Assembly: GCA_016929985.1 (NCBI GenBank)
Contig: JAFGIH010000077.1
Span: 1-5,741 of the forward strand
From: Thermoleophilia bacterium
GTDB taxonomy: Bacteria > Actinomycetota > Thermoleophilia > RBG-16-64-13
DNA: 5,741 bases
Direction: 5' to 3'
Shown in pieces: positions 1 to 5,741 of this stretch. The notes beneath the pieces are model-generated. The model was not told the origin of the DNA. It was given only the letters and a program-made list of their open reading frames with translations, and searched no databases. Each line of letters opens with the position of its first letter. Within the stretch, counting starts at the first letter, position 1. The translations under genes were made by a program, and so were the position numbers.

Positions 1-460
1 CCACCGCGTAACTATGCACGAAGTAGAAGGCCGATCCCTCTGGGACGCCCTCAAAAAAGTCGGAACACGTGCACGACTGCACCTGGTTCCACCCGATGTG
101 GGGCACCTTCACCTTGGGCGGCAGGGCCCGAACGTCGCCCCGGATGAGGGCCAACCCGGAGACACCCGGGTCTTCCTCGCTCGATTCGAATAGCACCTGC
201 AGGCCGAGGCACACCCCCAGAAAGGGCACCCCCGCTTCGATGCGCAGCAGCAACGGCTCGACGAGACCCCTCTCCTCCAATTGCTCCATGGCGGCGCCGA
301 ACGCGCCCACGCCCGGGAGCACCAGAGCGGGAGCCGACCTGATCGCCCCGGTATCGGATCCGACAGCGGCCTGTACGCCCACATGTTCGAAGGCCTTCTG
401 TACCGAGCGGAGGTTACCGGCGCCGTAGTCCACGATGTAGAGCGGCTGGGCCCTGCTCAC
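1..460 (-). CDS. hisH: Imidazole glycerol phosphate synthase, glutaminase subunit HisH (3' end outside window)
   Basis: HisH hydrolyses glutamine and passes ammonia to HisF, which turns PRFAR into imidazole glycerol phosphate and AICAR in histidine synthesis; it is cytoplasmic. I translated 153 complete codons from the GTG at 460-458. The class I glutamine amidotransferase features are visible: an N-terminal strand reading YIVDYGAGNLRSV (residues 8-20), the PGVGAF oxyanion-strand motif (49-54) and the nucleophile elbow GVCLGLQVLFE with Cys84. PHIGWNQV (120-127) and FVHSYAV (147-153) are also typical of HisH. Family members are about 200 residues long, so the last quarter, with the catalytic His and Glu, lies beyond the left edge. 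The start is supported by a 4-base GTGA overlap with the hisB stop, which implies translational coupling, and by an AGGGG-type ribosome site 4 bases upstream. No frameshift is seen. Confidence 0.96.
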   Translation of the reverse strand, partial: MSRAQPLYIVDYGAGNLRSVQKAFEHVGVQAAVGSDTGAIRSAPALVLPGVGAFGAAMEQLEERGLVEPLLLRIEAGVPFLGVCLGLQVLFESSEEDPGVSGLALIRGDVRALPPKVKVPHIGWNQVQSCTCSDFFEGVPEGSAFYFVHSYAV

Positions 461-1092
461 AGAACCCCTTTTGTCGAGGGGATACCCGCCGTCCGCGGAT
501 CGAGGGTGACGGCCTGCCTGAGGGACCTGCCAAATGCCTTGAAGACCGCCTCGATGGTGTGATGCACGTCACCGCCCGCCAACACATGCACGTGCAGGGT
601 CATCCGGGCGTTGTTGACCACGGCGCGCAGGAACTCGGCCACCAGGGCACTCTCGAACCCGGCGATGTTCTCCGCCACCGGGCCACCTTCATAGGTGAAG
701 TACGGCCGGCCGCTCAGATCGAGCGCAACCAGCACCAGGGCCTCGTCCATGGGCACGATCGTGTTGCCGTACCGGTTGATGCCCCGTTTGTCGCCCAAAG
801 CCTCTGCGAGAGCCGTACCTAGGCAGATGCCCACATCCTCGACCGTGTGGTGTCCGCCCGTGTGCAGGTCGCCCTTGGCCTGGATCTCGAGGTTGAAGAG
901 CCCGTGACCGGCCAACAGCTCGAGCATATGATCGAAGAACCCCAACCCCGTCGACACGGTAGCCCGGCCCGAGCCGTCAAGCTCGAGGCATACGCCGACT
1001 TTGGTCTCACGAGTCTCGCGCTCTACACTGCTCGTTCTGCGCGCCGCCTCGACAGTCTGAGGCGCTTTGCCGGGTCCCGTTGCCTCCCCCAC
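457..1092 (-). CDS. hisB: Imidazoleglycerol-phosphate dehydratase HisB
   Basis: HisB dehydrates imidazole glycerol phosphate to imidazole acetol phosphate, the step after HisH/HisF and before the HisC transaminase. With the GTG start at 1092-1090 the protein has 211 residues, close to the usual 195-200 of monofunctional enzymes; there is no histidinol-phosphatase fusion as in enterobacteria. The core begins near residue 18 (RRTSSVERETRET). Both halves of the duplicated fold carry their metal-binding motifs: HHTVEDVGI (81-89) and HHTIEAVFKA (177-186), with DHML at 54-57 and the C-terminal STKGVL (206-211). The start was chosen because a GGAGG sits exactly 5 bases upstream. The frame stays open upstream to a TTG at 1218 and contains an ATG at 1146, so a longer protein with an acidic N-terminal extension is possible, but no good ribosome site supports it. 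The stop overlaps the hisH start, so the two are probably cotranscribed. Confidence 0.96.
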   Translation of the reverse strand: MGEATGPGKAPQTVEAARRTSSVERETRETKVGVCLELDGSGRATVSTGLGFFDHMLELLAGHGLFNLEIQAKGDLHTGGHHTVEDVGICLGTALAEALGDKRGINRYGNTIVPMDEALVLVALDLSGRPYFTYEGGPVAENIAGFESALVAEFLRAVVNNARMTLHVHVLAGGDVHHTIEAVFKAFGRSLRQAVTLDPRTAGIPSTKGVL

Positions 1093-1097
1093 TTCAT

Positions 1098-1102
1098 CCT
1101 CC
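1098..1102 (-). promoter_or_regulatory. Ribosome binding site that decides the hisB start
   Basis: On the minus strand GGAGG lies 5 bases before the GTG at 1092-1090. It is the best Shine-Dalgarno match in the hisB leader and places translation start 42 codons inside the longest open frame. The longer candidates (TTG at 1218, ATG at 1146) lack a comparable, well-spaced site. Confidence 0.7.
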
Positions 1103-1175
1103 GTGATAGAATCATCGAACCCCGTTGACTGCACGGTCTTCGGCATATCTCGACCGGGCACCAGAGCGTTTGAGG

Positions 1176-1184
1176 AGAATACCA
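1176..1184 (-). promoter_or_regulatory. Possible extended -10 promoter element for hisBH
   Basis: Reading the minus strand, TGG followed by TATTCT matches an extended -10 (TGn plus 4 of 6 of TATAAT). Transcription would start near 1169 and leave a leader of about 75 bases before the hisB GTG, which fits the start chosen here and would exclude the TTG at 1218. No good -35 hexamer lies 16-18 bases upstream. This is a weak, motif-only call; if it is wrong, hisBH may depend on transcription coming from hisD. Confidence 0.22.
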
Positions 1185-1233
1185 CAGCGGCACTGGTCGC
1201 TTGGCTATGCCTTTTCAACCTTTCGTTTCATAG

Positions 1234-1247
1234 TGTCGGCGCCGACA
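1234..1247. promoter_or_regulatory. Perfect 14-bp palindrome in the divergent hisB / GGDEF-HD-GYP intergenic region
   Basis: TGTCGGCGCCGACA is its own reverse complement. It sits in the 235-bp gap between two head-to-head genes, about 80 bp before the TTG of the signalling gene and about 140 bp before the hisB GTG. No T-run follows on either strand, so it does not look like an intrinsic terminator. A dimeric-repressor operator is the natural reading, possibly acting on both directions, but I do not recognise the site as that of a named regulator. Confidence 0.4.
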
Positions 1248-1315
1248 TCCGAGGTTCGGCCTGCGGCGAGTCGTGGTTCGTGTGGGGTCCGGGTGACCGA
1301 AAAGGAAGGTGAGAC

Positions 1316-1320
1316 GGGAG
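1316..1320 (+). promoter_or_regulatory. Ribosome binding site for the TTG start at 1328
   Basis: GGGAG is followed by 7 bases and then TTG at 1328-1330, which is good spacing. An in-frame TGA at 1310-1312 rules out any start further upstream. The ATG at 1323 is only 2 bases from this site, is in another frame, and opens just two codons before a TGA. Confidence 0.65.
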
Positions 1321-1327
1321 CTATGCC

Positions 1328-3943
1328 TTGACCAAACGTCGGGCGGTGGTAGGGGGCTCCGCTCTTATTGCGTATGTTGTCGCCTACTGCTCAGCGTGCC
1401 GGCTGGTGCCGGCCGATGATTTTGCCTGCACGCTCATATCCGACCTCGGTTTCGTGGCCCTCCAGGCCATCGTGCTCGTCCTCTGCATACTGGCGTGGCA
1501 CCTCAGCAAGAACACGGGCAACCGATGGGTTTGGTTCGGTACTGGGCTCTGGCTGCTCCTTAATCTGTTCGCCGATTCTGTTTGGGCATATTACGAGGTA
1601 AGAGCACGAGTGAAGGTCCCGTTCCCCGGCTTGGCCGACGTGGGCTACTTGGGCAGCTACATCGTGGGGTTCCTGCTCGTCATCACGGCCACGCGCAAGG
1701 CGGTCGGCCGCCTGAGGGCCCTCGAGGCTTCGCTCGACGCAACGATGCTCACAATCGGGGTGGCAGGGTTGCTCTGGCCCTTCATCCTCGGTCCCATGCT
1801 GAGAGACGTGGAGGGTGGCTCAGGCTTCTGGGTCAATCTGGCATATCCGGTCGGGGATCTGCTGATACTTCTTGCGATCGTCTTCTTCTTCCTGGCTTCC
1901 TCCCATCGCGGTTCGAGACGGCCCCGCGGCTACCTCCTGGTCATCTCTCTAGCGATCCTCTGCCAGTCGGTGGCCGACTCCGCATACTTCATCGTAGTCC
2001 AGCGGGGCGGAGTCTACGGGCCGGGGAGCTGGATGGATACGGTGTGGCTGTTGGCGTTCGCCATCGCCGGCATCGCCGCCCTCATGGGTATACACGCCGC
2101 CGGACGGCCCTCGGTCGCCACCGTGGAAGAACCTCTCCCAGCGACAGCCCCACCCCCGCGCCGCGGTGAAACGCCGGGCCGGTGGAGGGTCCTCATCCCC
2201 TATGTTGTACTCGCGGTGCTCATTGTTGTCTTCATGCTCGAATTCCGCAGCAGCGGATGGCAATGGGGCAGTCGCACCTGGGGGCCCTTCGTCATGGGCT
2301 TCATAGCCGCCATGCTGCTCCTGGTGCGTCAGTACACCGTTTTGACGCAGAACCGTCGGCTCAGCGCCGGCCTCACTCAGACATCCGCCGAGTTGGAGGC
2401 AAAGGTAGACGACCTGGAAAGTCTGAACCGGCGACTTGAGATACTGAACGAGCAGTCGACTCGCATCAACACTCTGCGCGACCTGCGCGAAGTGGCGGGG
2501 GCAGGGCTCGAGTTGGCCTGCTCTTTCGCCGGGTGTCCGAGGGGCTGGCTCACCTTGAGGGATGATGACGGCCGAGAGTCCGTGGTCGCCACCAGGGGCC
2601 AGGTAGACCGCTACTATCCAGGGACTCCTTCGCTGAATGCCGTGAGCGTAGCTCGGGACGTCCTCAAAGCAGTGCCTCTGGAGATCCGAGGCGAGACTCT
2701 CGGCACCATGTGGCTCGTGAGGCCCGCCGAAGGCCGGCCGGAGGCCGACCTCCTGCCGGTCATCGCCACGCACGTAGCGACGTCCATCGACAACGCCAAA
2801 CGATACGAAGAAGCAGTGCATCTTGCCGAGAGGGACGCGTTGACCGGCCTGTACAACCACCGCGGAATACACCGCCGCCTGGCGGGCGAGGCTCTACGCG
2901 CCCAGCAGAGCGGTGCGGAGCTGTCGCTCGTCATGATAGATCTCGATGATTTCAAAGCGCTCAACGACACGTACGGCCACCCCACTGGAGACGCGGTCCT
3001 GAGACACGTCAGCGATGCTGTCAGATCGGTGCTCAGACATGCCGATCTTGCCGGCCGGGTGGGCGGCGATGAGTTGCTCATCGTGTTGCCCAACACAGGC
3101 TCCGAGGGCGCCCTGCAGCTCTGCGAACGGCTCCAGACGGCCCAGCTCTCCAAGCCCTACACGGTTTCCAACGGCCGGCCCCTCCCCATCAGTCTGAGCC
3201 TCGGAGTAGCGACATGCCCGGAAGACGCACGGTCCCTGGGGCAATTGATCGAGATCGCCGACGCCAACCTTTATGCATCCAAACAACGGGGAGGCGGCAC
3301 CGTCACCGGCGCTCCAGCCAACAGGCCTGACTCACCGCCGGTCGATGCAGCGGGCATCCTCGGCATCGCCGGACGACTGCTGAACGTGGTCGGCGCGCGC
3401 GATCACTACACCCGCCGTCATTCAGAGCATGTGGCTCTCTATGCGCTGTCGTTGGGTGAAGCCGTGGGGCTCTCGGACGAGTCGTTGAGCACGCTCCACG
3501 TGGCGGCCATGCTGCACGATGTCGGCAAGATCGGGGTGGCGGGGGATCTGCTCCGCAAACCCGGTCCGCTGGACGAGGGAGAAGAAGACATGGTCCGCCG
3601 CCATGCCGAGTTGAGCGCCGCGGTGATCAGAGACCTGCCCCGCCTCGCTCAGGTGGCCGAGGCCGTGCAGGCACACCATGAGAATCACGACGGGAGCGGC
3701 TATCCGGGAGAGATCTCGGGAGACGACATACCCGTGCTGGCCCGCATCTTGGCCATCGCCGACGCCTACTCGGCCATGACGTTCGACAGGCCCTACCGCA
3801 AGAGCCTGACGCCGGGCCAAGCCCGGGAGGAGCTCCTGAGATCCGCGGGAACCCGGTTCGACCCCGATCTGGTAGCCAAGTTCGTCCAGATCCTCGACGC
3901 GCAGGCGGCCCAGACTGCGGAGTCAGAGGCCGCAGCCGGCTAG
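1328..3943 (+). CDS. Membrane-anchored bifunctional c-di-GMP enzyme: ten membrane spans, GAF-like, GGDEF and HD-GYP domains
   Basis: The 871-residue protein probably makes and degrades cyclic di-GMP at the inner face of the membrane in response to a membrane or GAF-sensed cue. Ten hydrophobic spans lie roughly at 5-25, 37-58, 66-89, 104-122, 135-155, 171-191, 200-223, 236-256, 287-304 and 317-335. Basic loops (RKAVGRLR, HRGSRRPR, PPPRRGETPGR) all fall on the inner side, so both ends are cytoplasmic. A coiled coil (about 345-385) leads into a divergent GAF-like domain (386-490). The GGDEF domain (about 495-655) has RDALTGLYNHRG, IDLDDFK with Asp538 and Asp540, NDTYGH, and the signature as GGDEL (579-583). 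The RxxD inhibitory site (Arg570-Asp573) is intact, and Asp555 matches the c-di-GMP rather than the cGAMP-making class. The HD-GYP domain (about 672-855) has His698, His730-Asp731, Lys734, His759, HHENHDGSGYP (783-793) and Asp812, so all the usual metal residues appear present. The start is TTG with a GGGAG site. The N-terminal module resembles unnamed multi-span sensors of actinobacterial GGDEF proteins; its ligand is unknown. Confidence 0.93.
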   Translation: MTKRRAVVGGSALIAYVVAYCSACRLVPADDFACTLISDLGFVALQAIVLVLCILAWHLSKNTGNRWVWFGTGLWLLLNLFADSVWAYYEVRARVKVPFPGLADVGYLGSYIVGFLLVITATRKAVGRLRALEASLDATMLTIGVAGLLWPFILGPMLRDVEGGSGFWVNLAYPVGDLLILLAIVFFFLASSHRGSRRPRGYLLVISLAILCQSVADSAYFIVVQRGGVYGPGSWMDTVWLLAFAIAGIAALMGIHAAGRPSVATVEEPLPATAPPPRRGETPGRWRVLIPYVVLAVLIVVFMLEFRSSGWQWGSRTWGPFVMGFIAAMLLLVRQYTVLTQNRRLSAGLTQTSAELEAKVDDLESLNRRLEILNEQSTRINTLRDLREVAGAGLELACSFAGCPRGWLTLRDDDGRESVVATRGQVDRYYPGTPSLNAVSVARDVLKAVPLEIRGETLGTMWLVRPAEGRPEADLLPVIATHVATSIDNAKRYEEAVHLAERDALTGLYNHRGIHRRLAGEALRAQQSGAELSLVMIDLDDFKALNDTYGHPTGDAVLRHVSDAVRSVLRHADLAGRVGGDELLIVLPNTGSEGALQLCERLQTAQLSKPYTVSNGRPLPISLSLGVATCPEDARSLGQLIEIADANLYASKQRGGGTVTGAPANRPDSPPVDAAGILGIAGRLLNVVGARDHYTRRHSEHVALYALSLGEAVGLSDESLSTLHVAAMLHDVGKIGVAGDLLRKPGPLDEGEEDMVRRHAELSAAVIRDLPRLAQVAEAVQAHHENHDGSGYPGEISGDDIPVLARILAIADAYSAMTFDRPYRKSLTPGQAREELLRSAGTRFDPDLVAKFVQILDAQAAQTAESEAAAG
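3940..3943. other. Shared CTAG: overlapping stop codons of two convergent genes
   Basis: The plus-strand gene ends with TAG at 3941-3943 and hisD on the minus strand ends with TAG at 3942-3940, both within the palindrome CTAG. There is no intergenic space, and no hairpin with a T-run is seen just beyond either stop, so transcripts from the two genes probably overlap at their 3' ends. Confidence 0.9.
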
Positions 3944-5259
3944 GACGGGCCTTCCCCCGACCGCGACTCCGCCGAGACACGGTGAAAGAAGAAGCCTTCG
4001 CTGTCCGCGATCTTGGCGAGATGAGGCGTCAGCAGCCGCACGGCCTCGGGGGTCATCTCCACATACGACGATCGCTTCATGAAGGTGTTCACCGACAGCC
4101 CGGACGCGAACCGCGCCGAACCTTCCGTCGGAAGCACGTGATTGCTGCCCGCGATGTAGTCACCGAAGGCGGTAGGGGCAAGATGGCCCACGAACACCGC
4201 CCCGGCCGACTTGACCCGGGAGAGGAAACCCCGCGGGTCGGCGATCTGGATCTCGAGATGCTCCGGCGCGTAAGCATTGACGAGCGCTTCGGCCACGGCG
4301 AGGAAGTCCTCACCCGGCGTCGGATAGAACGCGGCCGACTGGGAATCCGCCTCCAAGTCTGTGGTCGTATCGCGGCCAACGCCCCGACCCGCGCCGCGTA
4401 ATCTGTCCAAGGCCTTCTGCACCGCCTCGCACAGCGCCGCGGACTCGCCCATCAACACACCCGCCGCACCCATGCCGTGCTCCTCCTGGGCAAGCAGGTC
4501 GGCGGCGATCCACTCAGGCCGTGCCGTCCGGTCGGCAACCACCAGCACCTCGCTGGGGCCGGCCAGGCTGTCGATGCCGACGGTGCCGTAGACCTGGCGC
4601 TTCGCCTCCATGACGTACGCGTTGCCGGGACCGCCGATGACATCCACCCGGGGCACGGTCTCTGTGCCGTAGGCCATGGCCGCGATGGCCTGGGCCCCTC
4701 CGGCGCGGAACACCTTGTCGACGCCCACCAACCGGGCGGCGGCCAAGACCGAGGAGTTCACCTTGCCGTCGCGGCCGGGAGGCGTGCAGATGATGAGCTC
4801 GCTCACTCCCGCCACCTGCGCGGGGACCGCGTTCATGACGACCGTTGAGGCATAGGCGCCAAGCCCGCCCGGCACGTACAGGCCGGCCCGCTCCACGGGC
4901 AGATGGCGGATGCCCAGGCGTTGACCCTGCGGTCCTGTCTCTTCCCAGTCGGGCACCAGCTCATGCCGGTGGAACAAGGTGCAGTTGTCGCGTGAGATCT
5001 GCAGCGCCGCGACTACGGCGGGGTCGACCTCCGCGTAGGCAGATTCGAGGTCCGACTGAGAGACCGGGATAGTCTCGACGGCGGCCCCGGGCCAGTCGAA
5101 GCGCCGGGTGGCATCTACCAGGGCAGCGTCGCCGCGCGCTCGGACATCGGCCAGCAGTCGGGCGACGACATCGGCCACCTCGCGGCTCGTCGCTTCCGAA
5201 GGGCGAAGAGCCTCCACCTCTGAGGCTACAGACAGACGGGCAAGAGGCCTGGTCTTCAC
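3940..5259 (-). CDS. hisD: Histidinol dehydrogenase HisD
   Basis: HisD is a zinc enzyme that oxidises L-histidinol to L-histidine in two NAD+-dependent steps, the last reactions of the pathway. From the GTG at 5259-5257 the product has 439 residues, normal for the family (about 430-440). The NAD-binding GGPGNAYV (209-216) and AGPSEVLV (233-240) are present. The zinc ligands can be placed as Gln258 and His261 in AQEEHG, Asp367 in GDYIAGSNHVLPT, and His426 near the C-terminus; the catalytic pair is Glu333-His334 in APEHLEI. The segment at about 288-315 is rich in Arg and Gly, poorly conserved and slightly long compared with E. coli, but in frame. The start was chosen from the beginning of family homology and a GGGAG site 8 bases upstream; the open frame runs 65 codons further but there overlaps dnaE in another frame. 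hisD follows dnaE by 37 bp and has no hisC directly after it. Confidence 0.96.
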   Translation of the reverse strand: MKTRPLARLSVASEVEALRPSEATSREVADVVARLLADVRARGDAALVDATRRFDWPGAAVETIPVSQSDLESAYAEVDPAVVAALQISRDNCTLFHRHELVPDWEETGPQGQRLGIRHLPVERAGLYVPGGLGAYASTVVMNAVPAQVAGVSELIICTPPGRDGKVNSSVLAAARLVGVDKVFRAGGAQAIAAMAYGTETVPRVDVIGGPGNAYVMEAKRQVYGTVGIDSLAGPSEVLVVADRTARPEWIAADLLAQEEHGMGAAGVLMGESAALCEAVQKALDRLRGAGRGVGRDTTTDLEADSQSAAFYPTPGEDFLAVAEALVNAYAPEHLEIQIADPRGFLSRVKSAGAVFVGHLAPTAFGDYIAGSNHVLPTEGSARFASGLSVNTFMKRSSYVEMTPEAVRLLTPHLAKIADSEGFFFHRVSAESRSGEGPS

Positions 5260-5267
5260 GGCCGCGG

Positions 5268-5272
5268 CTCCC
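5268..5272 (-). promoter_or_regulatory. Ribosome binding site that decides the hisD start
   Basis: On the minus strand GGGAG lies 8 bases before the GTG at 5259-5257. It falls in the short gap after the dnaE stop and supports this start over the longer open frame, which reaches back into dnaE. Confidence 0.6.
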
Positions 5273-5296
5273 GAGTCGGCAACATCCCCACGATCC

Positions 5297-5741
5297 CTAT
5301 CTGGCCGCGCCGTTGGACGAGGCGGCGCTCCTCTGCGCCACCGCACCCTGGCAGACACAGCCCTCGCCGAGCAGGGCCTTGAGCTCCGCGAACAAGCTGG
5401 TTTGCGGATCGACCCGGAAACCGTCGCCGAATCGCAGACACCGAGCTCCACCACCTGTGCGGACGTACATATGGACCGAACACTGCCCCGGGAATCTCAT
5501 CAGGATGCTTTTGAGGTTCTCTATCACACCGGCGGGGAAGCGGTCGCCGTCGACCGAGAGCGACACAGGCTCGAGCCCGGTTCTGGGGACGAAGGGCTCA
5601 ATGGCCAATGGTATGAACTTCGTCTCGGCCTCGTCTTTGTGATCTACCCGGCCCTTGATCTTGACCACCTTGTCTTCCACCAGAAACTCCTTGCTGTCCT
5701 GGAAGATGCTCGGGAAGCACAACATCTCCACCGAACCCTCC
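5297..5741 (-). CDS. dnaE: DNA polymerase III alpha subunit, C-terminal part (5' end outside window)
   Basis: This is the last 147 codons of the replicative polymerase subunit; the PHP, palm, fingers and beta-binding parts lie beyond the right edge. The first 50 residues visible read as the end of the OB-fold domain that follows the polymerase core: EGSVEMLCFPSIFQDS, then VEDKVVKIKGRVDHKDE and an acidic stretch. The next 70-80 residues fit the small C-terminal domain of bacterial DnaE (a helix like ENLKSILMRFPG, then VHMYV, and a final FAELKALLGEG). The last 20 or so residues, rich in Ala and Ser, look like an unstructured tail. It is read as DnaE rather than another OB-fold protein because of the combined order of these pieces. 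The TAG stop at 5299-5297 lies 37 bp before hisD with no visible terminator, so cotranscription is plausible. Confidence 0.88.
   Translation of the reverse strand, partial: EGSVEMLCFPSIFQDSKEFLVEDKVVKIKGRVDHKDEAETKFIPLAIEPFVPRTGLEPVSLSVDGDRFPAGVIENLKSILMRFPGQCSVHMYVRTGGGARCLRFGDGFRVDPQTSLFAELKALLGEGCVCQGAVAQRSAASSNGAAR

Noticed and set aside
559..1128. Plus-strand open frames opposite hisB
   Set aside because: They mirror hisB codons; no motifs or convincing ribosome sites, and the minus strand reads a complete dehydratase.
1125..1150. TTGACT on the plus strand as a -35 box for the signalling gene
   Set aside because: No acceptable -10 hexamer lies 16-18 bases downstream; the spacing to the AT-richer CATATC is only 13.
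1234..1247. The palindrome as a rho-independent terminator
   Set aside because: There is no loop and no T-run on either side, so an operator-like site is more likely.
1949..2872. A 307-codon open frame on the minus strand, opposite the membrane and GAF part of the signalling gene
   Set aside because: Its composition is that of an antisense shadow in GC-rich DNA, with no recognisable domain. The plus-strand reading has clear membrane spans and domain motifs.
700..3180. Recurring GGCCGGCC octamers (near 704, 2732 and 3173) as a repeat family
   Set aside because: They lie within coding regions in different contexts and are expected by chance in GC-rich DNA.
3982..4401. A 139-codon plus-strand open frame opposite hisD
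   Set aside because: It is rich in Arg, His and Gly, as expected from antisense of a GC-rich gene, with no domain seen.
5260..5454. A 65-codon upstream extension of hisD
   Set aside because: It is low-complexity, Arg/Ser-rich, overlaps the end of dnaE in another frame, and family homology starts at the GTG at 5259.

Overview
The window is GC-rich, with GTG and TTG start codons. It joins a dnaE tail to histidine biosynthesis genes and carries a multi-membrane-span GGDEF/HD-GYP protein. Together these suggest an Actinomycetota genome, perhaps a deep or uncultured lineage; this placement is an inference from gene content and style, not a match to a named species.

Layout, left to right. Minus strand 460-1 is hisH, the glutaminase subunit of imidazole glycerol phosphate synthase, cut by the left edge. 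Minus strand 1092-457 is hisB (imidazoleglycerol-phosphate dehydratase), whose TGA stop overlaps the hisH GTG start in GTGA. A 235-bp divergent intergenic region (1093-1327) holds a perfect 14-bp palindrome and the start signals of both flanking genes. Plus strand 1328-3943 is one large gene for a membrane-anchored enzyme with ten predicted spans, a coiled coil, a GAF-like domain, a GGDEF (diguanylate cyclase) domain and an HD-GYP (c-di-GMP phosphodiesterase) domain. Minus strand 5259-3940 is hisD (histidinol dehydrogenase), meeting the signalling gene tail to tail with both stop codons inside one CTAG. Minus strand 5741-5297 is the C-terminal end of dnaE (DNA polymerase III alpha), 37 bp upstream of hisD.

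How the genes fit. dnaE, hisD, hisB and hisH all read leftwards. Without the plus-strand gene they would look like an ordinary actinobacterial his run, except that hisC, which usually lies between hisD and hisB, is absent. A c-di-GMP turnover gene occupies that slot in the opposite direction. Either hisBH has its own promoter in the divergent region, or a dnaE-hisD transcript reads through the signalling gene as antisense RNA (a noncontiguous-operon arrangement). The architecture is the most interesting feature here. I saw no IS element, CRISPR array, tRNA, rRNA or clear rho-independent terminator.
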